Source: Vulcanimicrobiota bacterium (GTDB lineage Bacteria; Vulcanimicrobiota; Vulcanimicrobiia; Vulcanimicrobiales; Vulcanimicrobiaceae). Taken from it: DNA of 10,430 nt. The translations under genes were made by a program, and so were the position numbers. The stretch is from positions 271-10,700 of the forward strand of contig DAHUYY010000049.1 in NCBI GenBank assembly GCA_027306845.1. Direction: 5' to 3'. The notes under the pieces are model-generated. The model was not told where the DNA came from, searched no databases, and saw nothing but the letters and a program-made list of their open reading frames with translations. Positions 1 through 5,982 of this stretch are shown here, piece after piece; the stretch's first letter is position 1; each line of letters starts with the position of its first letter.

Positions 1-54
1 CCGTTTGCCGAAGGGGCCGCAAGTGCCGCGGGGTTGCGTTCGCAGCGCTCCACG

Positions 55-744
55 CTACGGCGGAACGAACTTGTAGCCGAAACCATGAACGCTGCGCAAG
101 GTCGCGCGTAAGCGGGCATGCCCCTCCAAACGTGCTCGCAAGCGGCTCACGTGAACGTCGACCGTCCGCTCGTCGCCGACGAAGGCGGCTCCCCAGACGC
201 GATCGATCAAGGACTCGCGCGCGATAGCGACCCCGGGGTGTCGCGCGAGTTCCAACAAAAGCGAAAATTCGCGCGGTTTGCAGGCAAGATCCTCTCCCTG
301 CATGCGCACCTCGCGCGCCGCAACATCGATCTCTAAATCGCCGAAGCGCAAAACGCGATCGACTGCGACCTCGGCATCCAGGCCATGTCGTCGCAGAATT
401 GCGCGAACGCGAGCGACCAATTCGCGTGGCGAGAACGGCTTGGCAACGAAATCGTCGATCCCAAGCTCGAATCCCAGCAAGCGATCGATCTCGCCGCTCC
501 GTGCACTCAGCACCACGATCGGTAACGACGCGCGTAAGGCGCGGGCGCGGCGTGCAACCTCGAAACCGTCGAGCCCCGGAAGCCCCAGGTCGAGAACGAT
601 CAGGTCGCAGCCCTCGCGCACTTTTCGAATCGCGCTCAATCCGTCCGGGGCAGCAACCCCCTCGAACCCCTCGCACGCCAGATGGTGGAGAATCAGCTCG
701 CGAATCGCCTCATCATCTTCGGCAACGAGCACCGTTCGCTTCAT
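55..744 (-). CDS. OmpR/PhoB-family two-component response regulator
   Basis: This is a DNA-binding transcriptional regulator controlled by phosphorylation, 229 aa from the chosen start. Residues 1-120 form a receiver domain. Its acidic pocket is E9-D10-D11, the predicted phospho-acceptor is D52 (in VLDLGLPGLDG), the switch residue is S80 and the conserved lysine is K102 (AKPF). Residues about 130-229 form the winged-helix output domain typical of OmpR/PhoB, with ERTVDVHVSRLRARLE as recognition helix and a GFGYKF end. An in-frame start 20 codons upstream (804) exists, but the ATG at 744 begins exactly at the usual family start (MKRTVLVAEDDE), so I chose it. The gene follows recX after 63 bp in the same direction. 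No sensor kinase is visible; it could lie beyond the left edge. The input signal and targets cannot be inferred. Confidence 0.94.
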   Translation of the reverse strand: MKRTVLVAEDDEAIRELILHHLACEGFEGVAAPDGLSAIRKVREGCDLIVLDLGLPGLDGFEVARRARALRASLPIVVLSARSGEIDRLLGFELGIDDFVAKPFSPRELVARVRAILRRHGLDAEVAVDRVLRFGDLEIDVAAREVRMQGEDLACKPREFSLLLELARHPGVAIARESLIDRVWGAAFVGDERTVDVHVSRLRARLEGHARLRATLRSVHGFGYKFVPP

Positions 745-807
745 CACATCGCATCCGATTCCCCGAGGTACGATCGCCGCGACACGAAGGGCAACGAAGA
801 ACAACGA

Positions 808-1269
808 TTATCGCAGAGCCTCGATTCCCTCCAGCGCGCCGTCGCGCAGAGCCGCCTCGCGGAGAATCGCATAGATCAGCGCGGCCGGAAAACCGCGACG
901 TTCGAGCGATCGCGCTAGGCTTGGATAGCTCGCCTGCGGTTGCGCGCGACGGAGTTTCGCGAGCGCTTCGAGGCAACGGTCGTGCTCGGAGAGCGGCGCA
1001 TCGGCGACCGCATGCCGCGCACACTCCGCATCGAGCCCACGGCGCACCAACTCTCCGACGAGACGTCGATCTCCCTTCGCATCTCGCGCGCGTTCGACGT
1101 AGAGCGCCGCAAAGAGTGCATCGTCGAGGTAGCGTTCGCTTTTACAGCGCGCAAGTGCGACGGCGATCGCATCGTCATCGTAGCCGCGGCGCTCGAGTTT
1201 GGATCGCAACTGCGACTCCGTGAGGCGACGCCGAGCAAGGAGCCCGAGCGCCGCCGCATAGGCGTGCAC
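808..1269 (-). CDS. recX: RecX, regulator of RecA
   Basis: RecX binds RecA filaments and limits their extension and ATPase/coprotease activity. The product is 153 aa, a normal RecX length. It is almost entirely helical and rich in Arg, Leu and Ala, as expected for the three-helix repeats of the family. The pattern YLDDALFAALYVERARD (near residues 47-63), followed by a Gly-Asp-Arg-Arg-Leu stretch and EL-x-RRG, matches the conserved RecX core; a later ERRGFP-x-x-x-I is another repeat signature. The start is a GTG only 3 nt after the recA stop, with GAG inside the end of recA as a possible ribosome-binding site, so translation is probably coupled to recA. The recA-recX order is a classic arrangement and supports the call independently of sequence similarity. 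Confidence 0.92.
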   Translation of the reverse strand: MHAYAAALGLLARRRLTESQLRSKLERRGYDDDAIAVALARCKSERYLDDALFAALYVERARDAKGDRRLVGELVRRGLDAECARHAVADAPLSEHDRCLEALAKLRRAQPQASYPSLARSLERRGFPAALIYAILREAALRDGALEGIEALR

Positions 1270-1272
1270 CGA

Positions 1273-2319
1273 CTACTCGATCGGGGCTTCTACCGCTTCG
1301 GTGGCAGCGCCGTTTCGCGAAGTAAGCGCCGCGAGCTCCTCGCGAATTCTCCCTTCGATCTCGCCGGCGATCTCCGGATGCTCCTCGAGAAAGCTTTTCG
1401 CGTTCTCGCGTCCCTGGCCGACGCGTTGCTCGCCGTAGGTATACCACGATCCGCTTTTGCCGACGATATTGCGTTCGAGGGCTATATCGAGTATCGACCC
1501 CATCTTCGAAATACCGTGACCGTAGGTAATATCGAACTCCGCTTGGCGGAAGGGAGGCGCCACTTTGTTCTTGACGACCTTCACGCGCGTGCGCGAACCG
1601 ACGACCTCTTGCCCGATCTTGATCTGTTCGAGTTTTCGAACGTCGAGACGAATCGAGGCATAGAACTTCAGCGCTCTGCCGCCGGAGGTCGTCTCGGGAT
1701 TTCCGAACATGACGCCGACCTTTTCGCGCAACTGATTGATGAAAATCATGATGCACTTGCTTCGCGAGATCGCCGAGGTCAGTTTCCGTAGTGCCTGCGA
1801 CATCAAGCGCGCCTGAAGCCCGACGTGAGCATCGCCCATATCGCCTTCGAGCTCGGCTTTGGTAACCAACGCGGCGACCGAATCGACGACGACGACATCG
1901 ACGGCGTTGCTTCGGACGAGCATCTCGGCGATCTCGAGCGCCTGCTCGCCGGTATCGGGTTGCGAGACTAACAAGTTATCGAGATCGACGCCGAGCGCTG
2001 CGGCGTAATTCGGGTCGAGCGCGTGTTCGACATCGACGAAGGCCGCCGTTCCACCCATCTTCTGTGCTTCGGCGATTGCATGGAGCGCGAGCGTCGTCTT
2101 ACCGCTCGACTCAGGCCCGTAGATCTCGACGACGCGACCGCGCGGAAAACCGCCGACGCCAAGCGCGAGGTCGAGTGCGATACTTCCACTCGGAACGACG
2201 TCGTACGCCATCCGTTCGTGAATCTCGCCCATTTTCATGATCGAACCCTTACCGAACTGACGCTCGATTTGAGCGAGCGCATTGGCGAGGGCTATCTGTC
2301 GATCGTCTTGGGAAGCCAT
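1273..2319 (-). CDS. recA: RecA recombinase
   Basis: RecA is the ATP-dependent strand-exchange protein and, in SOS-competent bacteria, the coprotease that triggers LexA self-cleavage. The product is 348 aa, close to the usual 340-355. Visible motifs are Walker A GPESSGKT (residues 68-75), the catalytic glutamate E98 in DVEHALD, Walker B VVVVDSVAAL with D146, and loop L2 around INQLREKVG with Q196 followed by NPETTSGG. The C-terminus is short and moderately acidic. A GTG 13 codons upstream (2358) is in frame. I chose the ATG at 2319 because MASQDDRQ begins where other RecA proteins do and a purine-rich stretch precedes it. The gene follows ftsY after 94 bp and is almost fused to recX. All key residues are present, so it should be functional. 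Confidence 0.99.
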   Translation of the reverse strand: MASQDDRQIALANALAQIERQFGKGSIMKMGEIHERMAYDVVPSGSIALDLALGVGGFPRGRVVEIYGPESSGKTTLALHAIAEAQKMGGTAAFVDVEHALDPNYAAALGVDLDNLLVSQPDTGEQALEIAEMLVRSNAVDVVVVDSVAALVTKAELEGDMGDAHVGLQARLMSQALRKLTSAISRSKCIMIFINQLREKVGVMFGNPETTSGGRALKFYASIRLDVRKLEQIKIGQEVVGSRTRVKVVKNKVAPPFRQAEFDITYGHGISKMGSILDIALERNIVGKSGSWYTYGEQRVGQGRENAKSFLEEHPEIAGEIEGRIREELAALTSRNGAATEAVEAPIE

Positions 2320-2340
2320 CTCGGTTCTCTCTTTCTTTCT
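2320..2340 (-). promoter_or_regulatory. Purine-rich ribosome-binding region of recA
   Basis: On the minus strand the 21 bases before the recA ATG are all purine except for the CC in GAACCGAG, and include AGAGAG. This supports the ATG at 2319 over the in-frame GTG at 2358. No perfect AGGAGG is present, so the exact Shine-Dalgarno pairing is uncertain. Confidence 0.5.
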
Positions 2341-2386
2341 CACGGTGCTGGTAATCACGGTCCGTTCTCTACATTCACTCTAGATA

Positions 2387-2413
2387 GGCACTCTGCCAAG
2401 GGGGTGGCACTCT
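2387..2413. repeat. 8-bp direct repeat with interleaved inverted arms, ftsY-recA gap
   Basis: The plus strand reads GGCACTCT twice (2387-2394 and 2406-2413), 19 bp apart start to start. Between them lies GCCAAGGGGGTGGC. On the minus strand this gives the arms TGCCA, TGGCA and TGCC, so the middle arm can pair with either flank (TGCCA-CCCCCT-TGGCA or GGCA-GAG-TGCC). No T-run follows, so an intrinsic terminator is unlikely. It sits directly downstream of the ftsY stop and about 70 bp upstream of recA. The minus strand also carries TTGGCA here, a fair -35 match without a clear -10. It could be an operator or merely a chance repeat. Confidence 0.4.
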
Positions 2414-3325
2414 TTATTCCGGATCGAAGAGGGTGGCGACGAATTCACGAGCATCGAAGGGTTCGAGTTGCTCGATCCCCTCGCCGAGACCGACGTAGGA
2501 GATCGGGCGCTCGATACGCTCGACGATCCCGAGCACGACGCCGCCCTTCGCCGTCGAGTCGAGTTTCGTGACGACGAGCCCGTCGAGCGGCGTCACTTCG
2601 TTAAACAGGATCGCTTGCGAGATCGCGTTCTGACCGGTCGTCGCATCGACGACGAGTAAGGTACGGTCGGGAGCGCGGCCGAGAGCGCGCTCGGTCACGC
2701 GCCGGATCTTTTTTAGCTCTTCCATGAGGTTGTTCTTGGTCTGCAAGCGTCCGGCGGTATCGACGAAAATGAGATCGACACCGCGGGCGATACCCGCAGT
2801 GATCCCATCGAAGACGACCGCCGCCGGGTCGCCGTTCTCCGGGCCGCGCACGATCTGCGCACCGCTACGCTCCGCCCAGATTGCCAACTGATCGGCGGCA
2901 GCGGCGCGAAAGGTATCGCCGGCGACGAGGAGCACGCGTTTCCCCTGCGCGGTATAGCGCGCCGCAAGTTTGCCGATGCTCGTCGTTTTACCGGTGCCGT
3001 TGACGCCGACAACGAGGACGACCGTCGGCTTCCGATCGAGCAGAATCGGTGCGCCGGGAAGATCGAGAAAACGCTCGACGTCGCGCCGAAAACGCTCGAC
3101 CGCCTGACCGGCCGTCCGCCAGCCCTCTTGCCGAGCGACCGTCTTCAAACCCTCGAGGATCCGTTCGCTCGTGCCGACCCCTAGGTCGGCAGCGAGAAGC
3201 GCCTCCTCGAACTCCTCCCAAAACTCCGCGTCGAGCGGGCGCTCCGAGCTCCCGAGAGCGAGGACCCCTGCGAAGCTTTGCCCTGCTTTTTTCAGCCGAT
3301 CGCCGAGGCGACCAATCCAACTCAT
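2414..3325 (-). CDS. ftsY: FtsY, signal recognition particle receptor GTPase
   Basis: FtsY is the membrane-associated GTPase that docks SRP-ribosome-nascent-chain complexes at the translocon. The product is 303 aa. The N domain (about 1-90) has a helical start (WIGRLGDRLKKAGQSF) and the conserved LLAADLGV. The G domain has G1 GVNGTGKTT (107-115), GDTFRAAAADQL (136-147), DTAGRL (189-194), TKLD (253-256) and a GLGE near the end. The C-terminus LEPFDAREFVATLFD is typical of FtsY. The long acidic A domain of E. coli FtsY is absent, as in many other phyla. FlhF, the flagellar SRP-type GTPase, was considered because motility genes adjoin, but the DTFRAAAADQL and C-terminal signatures fit FtsY. The ATG at 3325 has only a weak Shine-Dalgarno; the frame upstream closes with TGA and has no other start. 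Confidence 0.97.
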   Translation of the reverse strand: MSWIGRLGDRLKKAGQSFAGVLALGSSERPLDAEFWEEFEEALLAADLGVGTSERILEGLKTVARQEGWRTAGQAVERFRRDVERFLDLPGAPILLDRKPTVVLVVGVNGTGKTTSIGKLAARYTAQGKRVLLVAGDTFRAAAADQLAIWAERSGAQIVRGPENGDPAAVVFDGITAGIARGVDLIFVDTAGRLQTKNNLMEELKKIRRVTERALGRAPDRTLLVVDATTGQNAISQAILFNEVTPLDGLVVTKLDSTAKGGVVLGIVERIERPISYVGLGEGIEQLEPFDAREFVATLFDPE

Positions 3326-3348
3326 GAGCCGCGCTTTCGGGGAGATTC

Positions 3349-3366
3349 ATCGAACTCCTGTTCGAT
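3349..3366. promoter_or_regulatory. Putative LexA/SOS-box-like palindrome upstream of ftsY-recA-recX
   Basis: The plus strand reads ATCGAAC-TCCT-GTTCGAT, a perfect 7-bp inverted repeat with a 4-bp spacer. It contains GAAC-N4-GTTC, the core of the LexA (DinR) box known from Bacillus, Mycobacterium and related Gram-positive-type bacteria. It lies in the 44-bp gap between the flhX stop and the ftsY start, upstream of the co-directional ftsY-recA-recX genes. There is no T-run after it on the minus strand, so it is not an intrinsic terminator for the flagellar genes. The minus-strand spacer gives AGGAG, which overlaps a possible ribosome-binding site. Identification as a LexA operator is inference, since the LexA of this organism is not in view. 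Confidence 0.55.
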
Positions 3367-3369
3367 CTT

Positions 3370-3663
3370 TTATCCCGCCCTCATGTCGAGCCGATAGACG
3401 AAGACCAGGACCTCGGCGACCACCGCGTAGAGTTCGGGGGGGATGCTTTCGTTGAGTTCGAGCCGCGAGAGCGCATTGGCGAGCGCCGCATCCTCGACGA
3501 GCGGAATGCCGCGCTCGTGGGCGATGCGGACGATCTCCTCGGCGACGCGCCCCTTTCCCGAAGCGAGCACGACGGGTGGAGCGGGCTTGAGGGGATCGTA
3601 CTGTAATGCCGCCGCCGCAGGACGCGTGAAACGCCGCTTGCGGAAATCAAAGAATCGACTCAT
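3370..3663 (-). CDS. flhX: FlhX: stand-alone FlhB/EscU C-terminal-domain-like protein
   Basis: The 97-aa product corresponds to the cytoplasmic C-terminal part of FlhB, the flagellar type III export switch protein, without its membrane domain. AAALQYDPLKPAPPVVLASGKG (about residues 17-38) matches the region just after the FlhB autocleavage site. It continues with AEEIVRIAHERGIPLVEDAALANALSRLELNESIPPELYAVVAEVLVFVYRL, the typical FlhB end. No NPTH cleavage motif is present, as expected for a protein that starts after that point. FlhX-type proteins can substitute for the cleaved C-terminal domain of FlhB. The ATG overlaps the fliK stop (ATGA), so the two are probably translationally coupled. The pairing recalls ylqG-ylqH of Bacillus. 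The N-terminal 16 residues are basic (RKRRFTR) and unassigned. Confidence 0.9.
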   Translation of the reverse strand: MSRFFDFRKRRFTRPAAAALQYDPLKPAPPVVLASGKGRVAEEIVRIAHERGIPLVEDAALANALSRLELNESIPPELYAVVAEVLVFVYRLDMRAG

Positions 3664-5630
3664 GCCTGCGCGTCGAGCTGCGTTTTCGGTGCAGGCCGCT
3701 CCGCTGTTTTTTCTGCCGCGTCGACGGGCATGCTGCGGGCAGCGACGGCGGCGTTCATTCCGGCAACGCGGTAGCGTAACGACTCAAACCGGTCGCGCAG
3801 CAGCCCGAAGGCCTCGCGAAAACGCGTCGCCGCGCCATCTCGTTCGGTCTTTACTTTTACGCTGACGGCGCGCCCGCTGGTCTCGATCTCGATCGCCACG
3901 GTCCCCAACGTTTTCGTATCGAGCAAGAAACCCAACGTGAAATTATCGCCGTCCATCGCTTTCTTCGTTCCCGGTGCATCGCGGCCGACGCGCAGTTGCG
4001 TCGGTGCACCGCCTTCGCGAAAAAAGACCGGCAGCGGCACGACCAGCGTCCGCGGATCGGCGTTCGCATTCGCCGCCAACAAATGGATTTGCGCGGCGGA
4101 GATCGCGGTCACCGCATCGCCGAGTGCGCTCGCGGCGCCCGGGATCGAGGCGCTCTGCGGATCCTGCGCGAGCGCGATCAACGTACTTTTTATATCTTGG
4201 TTTAACGAATTTTGCGCGCTCACCACTGCAGCTTCGCGTGCCGGCGAGGCGACCGTCGGTGCTGTGGTTGCGGCGCTCTCGTTCTGGTGCGGCATCGTTG
4301 CCGCGAGGTGCGCGACATCGCGCAGCGAGGGCAACGGCGTCGCGCCCGCTGCGGCGCTCTGCACGAAAGCGTTCGCCGAAACGCTGGGTTCGAGTGCGGC
4401 GAGGTTCTTGGCAAGCGTTGCGAGCGAGGCTTCGGTCGAGCCCAAAATCGTTCGCACGTACGCTGCGAGTTGCTGCGGCAATGCAACGGCATTTGCGGGG
4501 TCGAGCGACGAGACGAACGCCATCGCGCTGCGCACCGTGGTAACCGCCGGTTGCGCGGCCAAGCGCGCGAGGACGCCCTGCGCGCGCGCGAAAACCGTCG
4601 CCAACATTTGCGGTGCGTTTGCGGAAGCGCGCGCTGCGGCGATCGTCGCGGGCGTCGCCGGAACGTCGAGACGCGCGAGCAGCTGCTCCTCTTCTCCGAG
4701 CGGTTGCGGCGAGGGAGCGGCGAGCAGCGTCTCGGTCGCCGGCGTCGGCAAACGCATCGAGATCGACGGTGGTGGCGATTCGAGCGGAGCGGCGCGCGCG
4801 GCGATCGGCGCGCTCGTTCGAGCGGGATTCTGCGCCGCCGTTTGCTGTGCCCCGGGCGGGCGCGGAAGAATTCGCGCGCCGCGTGCGGTTGCAAGGCGAG
4901 CTTCGAGCTCCGTTGCAAGCATCGGAATCGTTCCCGCCTCCGACTGCGCCGGTGCATTTGCGACGGGTTCCTCTCCTCGCTGCGGATTTGAAGCCGATAC
5001 TCCGGCGCCCGGCGCGTTTTGCGTTGAAGGCTCCGTCGCCGAGAGCTCGGAGGCAGCGGCACCCGCACGAACGACGGGCGCTTGCGTCGGCGCCGCGGGC
5101 AAGTCGCGACGTGAGGGTTGCACCGAAGCCGCGACAAAGACTTCGACCGGCGGCGCGATCGACGTGCGCGGATTCGTCGATGCAGCGTTGGCCGATAGCG
5201 TCTCCGATTGAACCGGCGCTGCGGGCGCACTCGCAACCGGCGTGCGTGCAGTCGGCGGCGTCTGTGCGGGGTTCGGAGCGCCGCCGGCCGGAATCTCGAC
5301 GTTCGCAGTCGTCGGCGGATTCTGCGGATCGACCGCACCGAGATTGCGAACGAATATCTGCGTCGGCGAGAAGCCCGTCACTTGCAGCGCAAGCGTATCA
5401 CCGGGTGCTATCCCCGGCGGAAGTTGTGCCGGAAGCGATTGGCCGAAGAGCGAGATATGGTCGACGCCCTCGGAGGGCGGAAGCACGAGCGCCGAGAGAA
5501 GATCGCCGGTCTTGAGTTGCGCGATGACGCTCTGCGCGATCGCGCCGAGATCGAGCGTCGCCTCGGAGATCGCCGTTTGGGCTGCAAGCACGGCTTGCAT
5601 TGCAAGCGCGCTCGGGTCGATGCCCGCCAC
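3660..5630 (-). CDS. fliK: FliK-like flagellar hook-length control protein
   Basis: The 656-aa product has the three-part layout of FliK-type proteins. The N-terminal region (about 30-100) looks like a small beta-rich domain (LFGQSLPAQLPPGIAPGDTLALQVTGF). The middle (roughly 105-330) is a low-complexity Ala/Pro/Thr/Ser stretch expected to be unfolded, followed by a helical Ala-rich region. The C-terminus (about 528-630) resembles the Flg_hook domain: VPLPVFFREGG, then TLGFLLDTKTLGTVAIEIE and SLRYRVAGMN. FliK is a secreted ruler that ends hook export through the FlhB C-terminal domain, and the next gene encodes such a domain (flhX). It starts with GTG 6 nt after the preceding stop. No signal peptide is seen, as usual for type III substrates. 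The divergent middle could equally fit a YlqG-type FliK paralogue, so a role in hook length is inferred. Confidence 0.85.
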   Translation of the reverse strand: MAGIDPSALAMQAVLAAQTAISEATLDLGAIAQSVIAQLKTGDLLSALVLPPSEGVDHISLFGQSLPAQLPPGIAPGDTLALQVTGFSPTQIFVRNLGAVDPQNPPTTANVEIPAGGAPNPAQTPPTARTPVASAPAAPVQSETLSANAASTNPRTSIAPPVEVFVAASVQPSRRDLPAAPTQAPVVRAGAAASELSATEPSTQNAPGAGVSASNPQRGEEPVANAPAQSEAGTIPMLATELEARLATARGARILPRPPGAQQTAAQNPARTSAPIAARAAPLESPPPSISMRLPTPATETLLAAPSPQPLGEEEQLLARLDVPATPATIAAARASANAPQMLATVFARAQGVLARLAAQPAVTTVRSAMAFVSSLDPANAVALPQQLAAYVRTILGSTEASLATLAKNLAALEPSVSANAFVQSAAAGATPLPSLRDVAHLAATMPHQNESAATTAPTVASPAREAAVVSAQNSLNQDIKSTLIALAQDPQSASIPGAASALGDAVTAISAAQIHLLAANANADPRTLVVPLPVFFREGGAPTQLRVGRDAPGTKKAMDGDNFTLGFLLDTKTLGTVAIEIETSGRAVSVKVKTERDGAATRFREAFGLLRDRFESLRYRVAGMNAAVAARSMPVDAAEKTAERPAPKTQLDAQA

Positions 5631-5636
5631 GATTTC

Positions 5637-5948
5637 TTATGCCATCGTATCGATGAAGTGCTGCTCTCCGCCGTCCGAGGAGTCCTCGTCGGCTCCCCCG
5701 CCCTGCCGCCGTTCCGGAGCTTGGTAAAAGCCTTGGCTCTCACCCTGGGTGCGTTCGCGCACCGCGCTGTCGTGCTCCGAGCCGGCCGACTCGGCGACCG
5801 ATTCCTCGCGCTCGGTGACCTGTTGGGCGAACGCCATCGCCGCAGCCTGCTGTGACGCTTGCGGAGCGGCCACGACATTAGCGGCGAGCGCCGCACTCTG
5901 CGGGGCAGCCAAATAGGCGAGTTGGAGATCGACCGGCCGAATTGCCAT
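5637..5948 (-). CDS. Small hypothetical protein of the flagellar cluster
   Basis: I do not recognise a named family. The 103-aa product begins MAIRPVDLQLAYLAAPQSAA, continues with an Ala/Gln-rich, probably helical segment (residues about 17-45), then a Glu/Ser/Arg-rich charged part and a Gly/Asp/Ser-rich tail ending HFIDTMA. No signal peptide, membrane segment or cysteine is seen. As I recall, Clostridia encode small proteins with a similar opening (hydrophobic residue-(R/K)-P-x-(D/E)-(L/I)-Q followed by a Gln-rich helix) near their flagellar sigma factor genes; that resemblance is from memory and unverified. The ATG at 5948 follows a strong purine-rich ribosome-binding stretch, so I preferred it to an upstream in-frame start inside fliA. 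It lies 34 nt after fliA and 6 nt before fliK, in the same direction. A flagellar accessory or export-related role is plausible. Confidence 0.72.
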   Translation of the reverse strand: MAIRPVDLQLAYLAAPQSAALAANVVAAPQASQQAAAMAFAQQVTEREESVAESAGSEHDSAVRERTQGESQGFYQAPERRQGGGADEDSSDGGEQHFIDTMA

Positions 5949-5950
5949 AA

Positions 5951-5977
5951 TCCCTTCTTCCCCTTCCTCCTCTCCGA
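5951..5977 (-). promoter_or_regulatory. Strong ribosome-binding stretch before the small flagellar gene
   Basis: The minus strand between fliA and the small gene is almost pure purine and includes AGGAGG (plus-strand 5966-5971) and, nearer the ATG, AAGGGA. This is the clearest Shine-Dalgarno-like sequence in the motility block. It fixes the start of the small gene at 5948 and suggests that its product is made in quantity relative to its neighbours, most of which rely on translational coupling. Confidence 0.65.
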
Positions 5978-5982
5978 CTACT

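Noticed and set aside
1..54. A minus-strand GTG at 53 opens a frame to the window edge containing APSAN, reminiscent of Sua5/YrdC proteins.
   Set aside because: Only about 18 codons are visible. In Sua5 that motif sits well inside the protein, whereas here it would be near the N-terminus and the frame upstream belongs to the response regulator. It may be the start of the next gene, but nothing can be named.
940..1791. A 283-codon plus-strand frame antisense to recX and recA.
   Set aside because: It lies entirely opposite two strongly conserved genes and shows no recognisable motif.
2414..3325. FlhF as an alternative identity for the SRP-type GTPase next to flagellar genes.
   Set aside because: DTFRAAAADQL and the LEPFDAREFVATLF end fit FtsY, and the protein lacks the basic N-terminal domain of FlhF.
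3349..3366. The palindrome as an intrinsic terminator for the flagellar operon.
   Set aside because: On the minus strand the repeat is followed by GAATCTCC, not a T-run; only the plus-strand side has a few Ts and no gene reads that way here.
3937..5338. Long open frames on both strands across fliK (up to 424 codons on the plus strand).
   Set aside because: They are composition shadows of a GC-rich, Ala-rich gene: low-complexity translations rich in Arg/Ala/Ser with no domain motif, overlapping a convincing fliK in a tightly packed operon.
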